A DNA stretch of 64,000 nt from Bos javanicus (lineage: Eukaryota > Chordata > Mammalia > Artiodactyla > Bovidae): NCBI RefSeq assembly GCF_032452875.1, contig NW_026893687.1, forward strand, positions 534,510 to 598,509, given 5' to 3'. Within the stretch, counting starts at the first letter, position 1; the number at the start of each line of letters is the position of its first letter. Under the pieces are notes generated by a model. The model saw only the letters and a program-made list of their open reading frames with translations, was not told the DNA's origin and ran no database searches. The position numbers and the translations under genes were made by a program. This document shows positions 52,201-64,000 of the stretch, one piece after another.

Positions 52201-52768
52201 CACGTCTATATCATGCACTGATCACGTGACTGATCATGCACTGATCACGTGGATGATCATGCACTGATCATGTGACTGATCATGCACTGATCACGTGGCT
52301 GATCATGCACTGATCACGTGACTGATCATGCACTGATCACGTGACTGATCATGCACTGATCACGTGACTGATCATGCACTGATCACGTGGCTATCATGCA
52401 CTACTCACGTGGCTGATCATGCAATGATCATGTAGCTACTGCAGGTCAGGTGACTGATCATACACCCATCAGGTGACTGATCATGCACTGATCACGTGGC
52501 TATCATGCACTGATCACGTGGCTGATCATGCACTGATCACGTGCCTGGTCATGCACAGATCAGCATGACAAATCATGCACTGATCACGTGGCTATCATGC
52601 ACTGATCACCTGGCTGATCATGCACTGATCACGTGGCTGATCATGCACTGATACCGTGACTGAGCATGGACTGATCACATGACTATCATGTAGTGATCAC
52701 GTGACTTAATGGCACTGATCATGTGACTGATCATGTGATCATGTTTGCTATCATACACTGATCATGTG
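49245..52768. repeat. Monomer tract of B-type units
   Basis: Monomers with the module at 50249. Small deletions appear (GATCATGACTG, GATCACTAGCTACC, GATCACGGCTG) but phase is mostly kept. Confidence 0.9.
50249..50440. repeat. Short alpha module, four 46-mers, with deletions
   Basis: Lacks one 46-mer like its partner at 41970. Also has CTCAGTGTGGAATC (several bases lost) and ends CTCAGCAGGCTG. Confidence 0.9.
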
Positions 52769-53004
52769 CCTCTGGAGGCAATAAACAAAGAGCTGAGTAG
52801 GCACGAATCAAACAGTCAGCAGGCAATAATCATGGAACTCAGGTGTGAGAATCATGCTGCTCAGCTGGCAATAATCAAGCATGCTGAGCAGGCAGAATTG
52901 CCAGCAGCTGATAATTGTCAAGCGGATCACAGCAGGAATCATGCAGCTCAGCTGGCAATTGTCAAGCAGATGAGCAGACAGTAATCACGCAGCTCAGCAG
53001 GCCC
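52769..53004. repeat. Alpha module with scattered indels
   Basis: GTGTGAGAATCATG, TCAAGCATGCTGAGC, GCAGAATTGCCAGCAGC and GCGGATCACAGC show base losses and gains not seen in modules to the left. GTGTGAGAATC is shared with 59276 and 63342. Confidence 0.88.
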
Positions 53005-53985
53005 AGATCACGTGACTGAGCATGCACTGTTCCATGGCTGATCACACACTGATCACGATGTTGACCATGCACTGATCACGTGGCTGATCATGCACTGATC
53101 ACGTGACTGATCATACATGCGTGGCTGATCATGCACTGATCACGTGGCTATCTGCTCTGCGTGGCTGATCATGCACATCACTGATCACGTGACTGATCAT
53201 GCACTGATCACTGGCTATCATGCACTGATCACGTGGCTATCATGCACTGATCACGTGGTTGATCATGCACTGATCACGGACTGATCATGCACTGATCATC
53301 CTGATCATGCACTGATCATGACTGCCATGCACTGATCACGTGGCTGATCATGCACTGATCATGTGACTGATCATGCACTGATCACGTGGCTATCATGCAC
53401 TCCTGTGACTGATCATGCACTGATCACGTGACTGCTCCATGTACTGTCACGTGGCTGATCATGCACTGATCACGTGATTGATCATGCACTGATCAAGTGA
53501 CTTATCATACACTCACGTGAATGATCATGCACTGATCCGTGAGCTGATCATGCACTGATCACGTGGCTATCATGCACTGCTCATGTGACTGATCATGCAA
53601 TGATCACCTAGCTACATGTACTGGTCACGTGACTGATCATGCACTGATCACGTAATTGATCATGCACTGATCACGTGGCTGATCATGCACTGATCACGTG
53701 GCTGATCATGCACTGATCACGTGACTGATCATGCACTGATCACGTGGCTGATCATGCTGATACCTGGCTGGTCATGCACTGATCATGACAAATCATGCAC
53801 TGATCACATGCTATCATGAACTGATCACGTGGCTGATCATGCACTGATCATGGCTGATCATGATCATGCTGAATGACTGAGTAATGGACTGATCACATGA
53901 CTATCATGTAGTGATCACGTGACTTAATGGCTCTGATCATGTGACTGATCATGCTGATCATGTTTGCTATCATGCACTGATCATG

Positions 53986-54222
53986 CCTCTGGAGCAATAA
54001 ACAAGAGCTGAGTAGGCACGAATCAAACAGTCAGCAGGCAATAATCATGGAACTCAGGTGTGAGGAATCATGCTGCTCAGCTGGCAATAATCAAGCAGCT
54101 GAGCAGGCAGGAATTACGCAGCACAGCTGATAATTGTCAAGCAGATGACAGGCAGAATCATGCAGCTCAGCTGGCAATTGTCAAGCAGACAGCAGACAGT
54201 AATCACGCAGCTCAGCAGGCCC
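53986..54222. repeat. Alpha module with several small deletions
   Basis: CCTCTGGAGCAATAAACAAGAGC (two bases lost), GGCAGAATCATGC and CAAGCAGACAGCAG differ from the standard alpha module; the rest is normal. Confidence 0.88.
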
Positions 54223-55702
54223 TGATCACGTGACTGAGCATGCACTGTTCACGTGGCTGATCATGCACTGATCACGTGGCTGATCATGCACCATCACTTA
54301 CTGATCATGCCACTGATCACGTGACTGATCATGCACTGATCACGTGGCTATCATGCACTGATCACGTGGCTGATCATGCACTGATCACGTGCCTGGTCAT
54401 GCACTGATCACGTGGCTAATCATGCACTGATCACGTGGCTGATCATGCACTGATCACGTGAACAGATCATGCACTGATCACGTGGCTGATCATGCACTGA
54501 TCACGTGACTGATCATGCACTGATCACGTGACTGATCATGCACTGATCACGTGGCTATCATGCACTGCTCACGTGGCTGATCATGCAATGATCATGTAGC
54601 TACCATGTACTGGTCACGTGACTGATCATGCACTGATCACGTGACTGATCATGCACTGATCACGTGGCTGATCATGCACTGATCACGTGACTGATCATGC
54701 ACTGATCACGTCTATATCATGCACTGATCACGTGGCTGCCCATGCACTGATCACGTGGATGATCATACAATCATGTGACAGATCATGCACTGATCACGTG
54801 GCTGATCATGCACTGATCACGTGACTGATCATGCACTGATCACGTGGCTATCATGCACTGATCACGTGACTGATCATGCACTGATCACGTGGCTATCATG
54901 CACTGATCACGTGGCTGATCATGCACTGATCATGTGGCTATCATGCACTGATCACGTGACTGATCATGCACTGATCACGTGGCTGATCATGCACTGATCA
55001 CGTGGCTATCATGCACTGATCACGTGGCTGATCATGCACTGATCACGTGACTGATCATGCACTGATCACGTGACTGATCATGCAATGATCACGTGGCTAT
55101 CATGCACTGATCACGTGGCTGATCATGCACTGATCACGTGGCTATCATGCACTGCTCACGTGGCTGATCATGCACTGATCACGTGGCTATCATGCACTGA
55201 TCACGTGGCTGATCATGCACTGATCACGTGACTGATCATGCACTGATCACGTGGCTTATCATGCACTGACATGGTGATCATGCACTGATCACGTGACTGA
55301 TCATGCACTGATCACGTGGCTATCATGCACTACTCACGTGGCTGATCATGCAATGATCATGTAGCTACCATGTACGGTCAGGTGACTGATCATACACCCA
55401 TCAGGTGACTGATCATGCACTGATCACGTGGCTATCATGCACTGATCACGTGGCTGATCATACACTGATCACGTGCCTGGTCATGCACTGATCACGTGAC
55501 AAATCATGAACTGATCACGTGGATGATCATAACTGATCACCTGACTGATCATGCACTGATCACGTGGCTGATCATGCACTGATCACGTGACTGAGCATGG
55601 ACTGATCACATGACTATCATGTAGTGATCACGTGACTTAATGGCGCTGATCATGTGACTGATCATGCGCTGATCATGTTTGCTATCATACACTGATCATG
55701 TG

Positions 55703-55942
55703 CCTCTGGAGGCAATAAACAAAGAGCTGAGTAGGCACGAATCAAACAGTCAGCAGGCAATAATCATGGAACTCAGGTGTGAGGAATCATGCTGCTCAGC
55801 TGGCAATAATCAAGCAGCTGAGCAGGCAGGAATTACGCAGCACAGCTGGCAATTGTCAAGCAGATGACAGGCAGGAATCGTGCAGCTCAGCTGGCAATGT
55901 CAAGCAGATGAGCAGACGGTAATCACGCAGCTCAGCAGGCCC
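55703..55942. repeat. Alpha module, five 46-mers
   Basis: One base lost (GGCAATGTCAAGC). Carries ACGGTAATCACG and a CCCAGATCACG right flank. Confidence 0.92.
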
Positions 55943-57244
55943 AGATCACGTGACTGAGCATGCACTGTTCACGTGGCTGATCATACACTGATCACGTGAT
56001 GATCATGCACTGATCACGTGGCTATCATGCACTGATCACGTGGCTGATCATACACTGATCACGTAACTGATCATGCACTGATCACGTGGCTATCATGCAC
56101 TGATCACGTGGCTGATCATGCACTGATCACGTGGCTGATCATGCACTGATCACGTGGCTGATCATACACTGATCACGTGACTGATCATGCACTGATCACG
56201 TGGCTATCATGCACTGATCACGTGGCTATCATGCACTGATACATGGCTGATCATGCACTGATCACGTGACTGATCATGCACTGATCACGTGGCTATCATG
56301 CACTGATCACGTGATATCATGCACTGATCACGTGGCTGATCATATACTATCACGTGACTGATCATGCACTGATCACGTGGCTATCATGCACTGATCACGT
56401 GGCTGATCGCAATGATCATGTACTGTATCACGTGACTGATCATGCACTGATCACGTGATTGATCATGCACTGATCAGGTGGCTGATCATGCACTATCACG
56501 TGGTGATCATGCACTGATCACGTGACTGATCATGCACTGATCACGTGGCTATCATGCACTGATCATGTGGCTGATCATGCAATGATCTGCTCCTTACACT
56601 GGTCACGTGACTGATCATGCACTGATCACGTGGCTGATCATGCACTGATCACGTGGCTATCATGCACTGATCACGTGGCTATCATGCACTGATCACGTGG
56701 CTGTCATGCACAGATCACATGACTGATCATGCACTGATCACGTGACTGATCATGCACTGATCACGTGGCTATCATGCACTGATCACGTGGCTGATCATGC
56801 AATGATCACGTAGCTACCATGTACTGGTCACGTGACTGATCATGCACTGATCACGTGACTGATCATGCACTGATCACGTGGCTGATCATGCACTGATCAC
56901 GTGGCTGATCATGCACTGATCACGCTGACTGATCATGCACTGATCACGTGCTGATCATGCACTGATCACGTGGCTATCATGCACTGATCACGTGGCTGAT
57001 CATGCACTGATCACCTGCCTGGTCATGCACAGATCACGTGACTGATCATGCACTGATCACATGGCTATCATGCACTGATCACGTGGCTGATCATGCACTG
57101 ATCACGTGGCTGATCATGCACTGATACCGTGACTGAGCATGGACTGATCACATGACTATCATGTAGTGATCACGTGACTTAATGGCGCTGATCATGTGAC
57201 TGATCATGCACTGATCATGTTTGCTATCATACACTGATCATGTG

Positions 57245-57485
57245 CCTCTGGAGGCAATAAACAAAGAGCTGAGTAGGCACGAATCATACAGTCAGCAGGC
57301 AATAATCATGGAACTCAGCTGTGAGGAATCATGCTGCTCAGCTGGCAATAATCAAGCAGCTGAGCAGGCAGGAATTACGCAGCACAGCTGGCAATTGTCA
57401 AGCAGATGACAGGCAGGAATCATGCAGCTCAGCTGGCAATTGTCAAGCAGATGAGCAGACAGTAATCACGCAGCTCAGCAGGCCC
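57245..57485. repeat. Alpha module, five 46-mers
   Basis: Private GAATCATACAGTC; otherwise standard. Followed by the B-type unit start. Confidence 0.93.
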
Positions 57486-59275
57486 TGATCACGTGACTGA
57501 GCATGCACTGTTCACGTGGCTGATCATACACTGATCACGTGATGATCATGCACTGATCACTTGGATATCATGCACTGATCACGTGGCTGATCATACACTG
57601 TTCACGTGTCTGACCATGCACTGATCACGTGGCTGATCATGCACTGCTCACGTAACTGATCATGCACTGATCACGTGGCTATCATGCACTGATCACGTGG
57701 CTGAACATGCACTGATCACGTGGCTGATCATGCAACTGTCACGTGACATATCATGCACTGATCACGTGGCTGATCATGCACTGATCACGTGACTGATCAT
57801 GCACTGATCACGTGGCTGATCATGCACTGATCACGTGGCTGTCATGAACTGATCACGTAGCTATCATATACTGATCACGTGACTGATCATGCACTGATCA
57901 CGTGAATGATCATGCACTGATCACGTGACTGATCATGTACTGATCAGAGGCTGATCATGCACTGATCACGTGGCTATCATGCACTGATCACGTGGCTGAT
58001 CATGCACGATCACGTAGCAACCATGTACTGGTCACGTGACTGATCATGCACTGATCACGTAATTGATCATGCACTGATCACGTGGCTGATCATGCACTGA
58101 TCACGTGGCTGATCACACATGATCACGTGACTGATCATGCACTGATCACGTGACTGATCATGCACTGATCACGTGGCTGATCATGCACTGATCACGTGGC
58201 TATCATGCACTGATCACGTGGCTGATCATGCACTATCACGTGACTGATCATGCACTGATCACGTGGCTATCATGCACTGATCACGTGGCTATCATGCACT
58301 GATCACGTGGCTGATCATGCAATGATCACGTAGCTACCATGTCCTGGTCACGTGACTGATCATGCACTGATCACGTGGCTGATCATGCACTGATCACGTG
58401 GCTGATCATGCACTGATAACGTGACTGATCATGCACTGATCACGTGACTGATCATGCACTGATCACGTGGCTATCATGCACTGATCACTTGGCTGATCAT
58501 GCACTGATCACGTGCTGATCATGCACTGATACATGACTGATCATGCACTGATCAAGCTGATCATGCACTGATCACGTGGCTATCATGCACTGATCACGTG
58601 GCTGATCATGCAATGATCATGTAGCTACCATGTACTGGTCAGTGACTGATCATGCACCCATCAGGTGACTGATCATGCACTGATCACGTGGCTATCATGC
58701 ACTGATCACGTGGCTGATCATACACTGATCACGTGCCTGGTCATGCACTGATCACGTGACAAATCATGCACTGATCACGTGGCTATCATGCACTGATCAC
58801 GTGGCTGATCATGCACTGATCACGTGGCTGATCATGCACTGATACATGACTAGCATGCACTGATCACGTGACTATCATGCACTGATCACGTGGCTATCAT
58901 GAACTACTCATGGCTGATCATGCAATGATCATGTAGCTACCATGCACAGGTCACGTGACTGATCATACACCCATCAGGTGACTGATCATGCACTGATCAC
59001 GTGGCTATCATGCACTGATCACGTGACTGATCATGCACTGATCACGTCTATATCATGCACTGATCACGTGACTGATCATGCACTGATCACGTGGCTGATC
59101 ATACACTGATCACGTGACAGATCATGCACTGATCACGTGGCTGATCATGCACTGATACCGTGACTGAGCATGGACTGATCACATGACTATCATGTAGTGA
59201 TCACGTGACTTAATGGCGCTGATCATGTGACTGATCATGCGCTGATCATGTTTGCTATCATACACTGATCATGTG

Positions 59276-59515
59276 CCTCTGGAGGCAATAAACAAAGAGC
59301 TGAGTAGGCACGAATCAAACAGTCAGCAGGCAATAATCATGGAACTCAGGTGTGAGAATCATGCTGCTCAGCTGGCAATAATCAAGCAGCTGAGCAGGCA
59401 GGAATTCGCAGGCACAGCTGGCAATTGTCAAGCAGATGACAGGCAGGAATCATGCAGCTCAGCTGGCAATTGTCAAGCAGATGAGCAGACAGTAATCACG
59501 CAGCTCAGCAGGCCC
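59276..59515. repeat. Alpha module, five 46-mers
   Basis: Carries GTGTGAGAATCATG and GGAATTCGCAGGCACAGC. Confidence 0.9.
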
Positions 59516-60120
59516 TGATCACGTGACTGAGCATGCACTGTTCACGTGGCTGATCATGCACTGATCACGTGACTGATCATGCACTGATCACGTGGCTATC
59601 ATGCACTGATCACGTGGCTGATCATGCACTGATCACGTGGCTGATCATGCACTGATCACGTGGCTGATCATCCATACACTGCTCCATGCTTTGATCATGT
59701 GCACTGATCACGTGGCTGATCATGCACTGATCACGTGGCTATCATGCACTACTCACGTGGCTGATCATGCAATGATCATGTAGCTACCATGTACAGGTCA
59801 CGTGAATGATCATACACCCATCAGGTGACTGATCATGCACTGATCCGTGGCTATCATGCACTGTTCACGTGGCTGATCATGCACTGATCACCTGCCTGGT
59901 CATGCACAGATCACGTGACTAATCATGAACTGATCACATAGCTGATCATGAACTGATCATGTGGCTGATCATGCACTGATCACGTGGCTGATCATGCACT
60001 GATACCGTGATGAGCATGGACTGATCACATGACTATCATGTAGTGATCACGTGACTTAATGGCGCTGATCATGTGACTGATCATGCGCTGATCATGTTTG
60101 CTATCTACACTGATCATGTG

Positions 60121-60360
60121 CCTCTGGAGGCAATAAACAAAGAGCTGAGTAGGCACGAATCAAACAGTCAGCAGGCAATAATCATGGAACTCAGGTGTGA
60201 GGAATCATGCTGCTCAGCTGGCAATAATCAAGCAGCTGAGCAGGCAGGAATTACGCAGCACAGCTGGCAATTGTCAACAGATGACAGGCAGGAATCGTGC
60301 AGCTCAGCTGGCAATTGTCAAGCAGATGAGCAGACAGTAATCACGCAGCTCAGCAGGCCC
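60121..60360. repeat. Alpha module, five 46-mers
   Basis: One base lost in TTGTCAACAGATG. Left flank reads TTTGCTATCTACAC. Only 845 bp after the previous module start. Confidence 0.92.
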
Positions 60361-61385
60361 TGATCACGTGACTGAGCATGCACTGTTCACGTGGCTGATC
60401 ATACACTGATCACGTGACTGATCATGCACTGATCACTTGGATATCATGCACTGATCACGTGGCTGATCATACACTGTTCACGTGTCTGACCATGCACTGA
60501 TCACGTGGCTGATCATACACTGCTCACGTAACTGATCATGCACTGATCACGTGGCTATCATGCACTGATCACGTGGCTGATCATGCACTGATTACGTGGC
60601 TGATCAGCCACCTGTCACGTGACTATCATGCACTGATCACGTGGCTATCATGCACTGCATCAACGTGGCTGATCATGCACTGATCACGTGGCTATCATGC
60701 ACTAGTCACGTGACTGATCATGCACTGATCAATCGTATATCATGCACTGATCACATGACTGCCCATGCACTGATCACGTGATGATCATGCACTGATCATG
60801 TGACAGATCATGCACTGATCACGTGGCTATCATGCACTGATCCTTGTGACTGATCATGCACTGATCACGTGCTATCATGTACTGATCACGTGACTGATCA
60901 TGCACTGATCACGTGGTGATCATGCACTGATCCGTGTGCTTATCATACTTTCTTAACGTGAGTGATCATGCACTGATCACGTGACTGATCATGCACTGAT
61001 GCGTGGCTATCATGCACTGATCACGTGGCTGATCATGATCATGTGCTGATCATGTACTGATCCGGCGACTGATCCTTACACCATCACGTGACTGATCATG
61101 CACTGATCACGTGGCTATCATGCACTGATCACGTGGCTGATCATGCACTGATCACCTGCCTGGTCATGCACAGATCACGTGACAAATCGTGAACTGATCA
61201 CATAGCTATCATGCACTGATCACGTGGCTGATCATGCACTGATCACGTGGCTGATCATGCACTGATACCGTGACTGAGCATGGACTGATCACATGACTAT
61301 CATGTAGTGATCACGTGACTTTCATGGCACTGATGTGTGACTGATCATGCACTGATCATGTTTGCTATCATACACTGATCATGTG

Positions 61386-61614
61386 CCTCTGGAGGCAATA
61401 AACAAAGAGCTGAGTAGGCACGAATCAAACAGTCAGCCAGGCAATCATGGAACTCGGTCTGAGATCATGCTGCTCAGCTGGCAATAATCAAGCAGCTGAG
61501 CAGGCAGGAATTACGCAGCACATTGCAATTGTCAAGCAGATGACAGGCAGGTCGTGCAGCTCAGCTGGCAATTGTCAAGCAGATGAGCAGACAGTAATCA
61601 AGCTCAGCAGGCCC
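61386..61614. repeat. Alpha module with many small deletions
   Basis: GTCAGCCAGGCAATCATGG, CTCGGTCTGAGATC, GCACATTGCAATTG, GGCAGGTCGTGC and GTAATCAAGCTC each lack bases present in standard modules. Confidence 0.88.
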
Positions 61615-64000
61615 TGATCACGTGACTGAGCATGCTGTTCACGTGGCTGATCATGCACTTCTCACGTGAACTGATAATGCACTGATCACGTGGCTATCAT
61701 GCACTGATCACGTGGCTGATCACACTGATCACGTGACTGATCATGCACTGATCACGTAGCTATCATGCACTGATCACGTGGCTGATCATACACTGATCAC
61801 GTGCCTGGTCATGCACACAGATCACATGACTGATCATGCACTGATCACGTACTGATCATGCACTGATCACGTGGCACCTCATGCACTGATCACGTGGCTG
61901 ATCATGCAATGATCACGTGGCTACCATGTACTGTCACCTGACTGATCATACACTGATCACGTGACGGATGTGCTGATCATGTGGCTGATCATGCACTGAT
62001 CACGTGACTGATCATGCACTGATCACGTGGCTGGTCATGCACTGATCACGTGGCAAATCATGCACTGATCACGTAGCTATCATGCACTGATCACGTGGCT
62101 GATCAGCACTGATCACGTGGCTGATCATGCACTGATCACAAGTGACTGAGCATGCACTGATCACATGACTATCATGTAGTGATCACGTGGACTATCATCA
62201 TGCTACTCACGTGGTTGATCATGCAATGATCATGTAGCTATCATGTACAGGTCACGTGAATGATCATGCACCGATCAGGTGACTGATCATGCACTGATCA
62301 CGTGGCTATCATGCACTTCTCACGAGACTGATCATGCACTGATCACGTCTATATCATGCACTGATCACATGACTGCCCATGCACTGATCACGTGGATGAT
62401 CATACACTAATCATGTGACAGATCATGCACTGATCACGTGGCTGATCATGCACTGATCAGGTGACTTATCATGCACTGTTAACGTGAGTGATCATGCACT
62501 GATCACGTGACTGATCATGCACTGATCACGTGGCTGATCATGCACTGATCACGTGGCTGATCATGCAATGATGTAGCTACCATGTACCGGATCGGTGACT
62601 GATCATACACCCATCAGGTGACGGATCATGCACTGATCACGTGGCTATCATGCACTGTTCACGTGGCTGATCATGCACTGATCACCTGCCTGGTCATGCA
62701 CAGATCACGTGACAAATCAAGAAATGATCACATAGCTATCATGAACTGATCACCTGGCTGATCATGCACTGATCACGTGGCTGATCATGCACTGATCACG
62801 TGGCTGATCATGCACTGATCACGTGGCTATCATGCACTGATCACGTGGCTGATCATGCACTGATCACGTAACTGATCATGCACTGATCAGGTGACTGATC
62901 ATGCACTGAACGTGAGTATTCATGCACTGATCACGTGACTGATCATGCACTGATCACGTGGCTATCATGCACTACTCACGTGGCTGATCATGCAATGATC
63001 GTGGCTATCATGCACTGATCACGTGAATGATCATACACTGATCAGGTGGCTGGATCATGCACTGATCACGTGGCTATCATGCACTGATCACGTGGCTGAT
63101 CATGCACTGATCACGTACTGATCATGCACTGATCACGTGACTGATCATGCACTGATCACGTGGCTATCATGCAACTGATCACGTGGCTGATCATGCACTG
63201 ATCACGTGGCTGATCATGCACTGATACCATGACTGAGCATGGACTGATCACATGACTATCATGTAGTGATCACGTGACTAGGCGCTGATCATGTGACTGA
63301 TCATGCACTGATCATGTTTGCTATCATACACTGATCATGTGCCTCTGGAGGCAATAAACAAAGAGCTGAGTAGGCACGAATCAAACAGTCAGCAGGCAAT
63401 AATCATGGAACTCAGGTGTGAGAATCATGCTGCTCAGCTGGCAATAATCAAGCAGCTGAGCAGGCAGGATCACGCACAGCTGATAATTGTCAAGCAGATG
63501 ACAGGCAGGAATCATGCAGCTCAGCTGGCAATTGTCAAGCAGATGAGCAGACAGTAATCACGCAGCTCAGCAGGCCCTGATCACGTGACTGAGCATGCAC
63601 TGTTCACGTGGCTAGTCATACACTGATCACGTGATTGATCATGCACTGATCACGTGGCTATCATGCACTGATCACGTGGCTGATCATACACTGTTCACGT
63701 ACTGATCATGCACTGATCACGTGGCTATCATGCACTGATCACGTGGCTGATCATGCACTGTATCACGTGGCTGATCATGCACTGATCACGTGGCTGATCA
63801 TGCACTGATCACGTGGCTGATCATGCACTGATCACGTGGCTGATCATGCACTGATCAGTGGCTTCTCATGCACTGCTCACGTGGCTGATCATGCACTGAT
63901 CACGTGACTATCACATGCACTGATCACGTGGCTATCATGCACTGATCACGTGGATATCATGCACTGATCACGTGGCTGATCATACACTGATCACGTGACT
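61615..64000. repeat. Monomer tract to the window end
   Basis: Monomers with frequent small indels to about 62.6 kb, then more regular. Contains the module at 63342; the window ends inside a monomer. Confidence 0.9.
63342..63577. repeat. Alpha module, five 46-mers
   Basis: Carries GTGTGAGAATCATG, AGGATCACGCACAGC (bases lost) and AGCTGATAATTG. Right flank CCCTGATCACG. Confidence 0.9.

Larger units (their letters stand above)
49005..53004. repeat. 8.28-kb-offset duplication, copy B
   Basis: Partner of 40721-44745. Flank cassettes such as CACGTGATGATCATG, CACTTGGATATC and GTAAATGATC fall in the same order and spacing. This copy has more small deletions, such as CTGCTCAGTAACTG. Confidence 0.72.
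53005..57244. repeat. Monomer tract with indel-rich patches
   Basis: 53.0-54.0 kb and 56.2-56.6 kb contain many broken monomers (TACATGCGTGGCTG, TATCTGCTCTGCGTGG, CATGATCATGCTGAATG, GATCTGCTCCTTACAC), while 54.3-56.2 kb is again regular. Modules at 53986 and 55703. Confidence 0.88.
57486..61385. repeat. Monomer tract with two embedded modules
   Basis: Regular monomers with breaks near 58.5 kb and 59.67 kb (TCCATACACTGCTCCATGC), and a rough patch from about 60.6 to 61.1 kb (TACTTTCTTAACGTG, GATCCTTACACC). Modules at 59276 and 60121. Confidence 0.88.
1..64000. repeat. Satellite DNA array of 22/23-bp monomers
   Basis: The whole window is built from a head-to-tail monomer whose two halves are CTGATCACGTG(A/G) and CTGATCATGCA. 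The second half often lacks one G, giving 22 bp (GGCTATCATGCA). The halves resemble each other, so an 11-12-bp ancestral unit is likely. Each monomer has a CACGTG core and one or two TGATCA palindromes. Modules and one LTR block interrupt the run, but no unique sequence longer than the LTR is present. I infer mammalian, probably ruminant, pericentromeric or centromeric heterochromatin. The repeat structure is directly visible; the species and chromosomal location are inference. Confidence 0.96.

Noticed and set aside
1..64000. CRISPR array
   Set aside because: There are no unique spacers. Repeats are contiguous, variable and contain each other's halves, which is satellite organisation.

Overview
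This window is satellite DNA from end to end. I see no credible protein-coding gene, tRNA, rRNA or CRISPR array on either strand. The basic unit is a 23-bp (or 22-bp) monomer made of two related halves, CTGATCACGTGA and CTGATCATGCA, repeated head to tail for the whole 64 kb. CpG decay in the CACGTG core, a retroviral LTR with a lysine-tRNA primer-binding site, and nested higher-order repeats point to a mammal. A ruminant or bovid is my best guess, because LTR-like segments inside cattle satellite DNA are known to me from memory. I could not check that, and the species call is an inference.

The array is punctuated by about 39 copies of a second element, here called the 'module'. It is roughly 195-241 bp and is itself built from four or five 46-bp repeats (each 2 x 23 bp) related to, but diverged from, the monomer. 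Modules usually recur every 1.2-1.6 kb, with longer gaps near 2.0-2.6 kb and about 3 kb. Two subfamilies exist (alpha and beta), each with its own left flank.

Layout: 1-3496 holds ordinary, fairly diverged satellite with modules at 785 and 2103. 3497-8753 holds nearly four tandem copies of a distinct 1.365-kb higher-order unit. Each carries a ~600-bp LTR (TGCCGGG...CCCGGCA) followed by GG, an 18-nt tRNA-Lys-type primer-binding site and a module. 8754-22 kb is diverged satellite. From about 22 kb rightward the monomers are much closer to consensus. Two large duplications are visible from module order, spacing and shared private variants: an 11.4-11.6-kb repeat (12993-24620 and 24621-36175) and an 8.28-kb-offset repeat (40721-44745 and 49005-53004). 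From about 52.7 kb the array is peppered with small deletions, which may be real decay or poor consensus quality.

The most interesting object is the LTR-PBS-module unit. Comparing it with the LTR-less modules elsewhere gives a clean junction: the sequence up to TGTGCC and from TC(A/T)GGAGGC onward is shared, and the LTR plus PBS lies exactly between. The satellite therefore either lost or gained the 5' end of a provirus at that point, and the change predates the spread of the modules. Nothing here acts as a gene pathway. Any function would be chromosomal (heterochromatin, satellite transcription, or binding of E-box proteins to the dense CACGTG sites).
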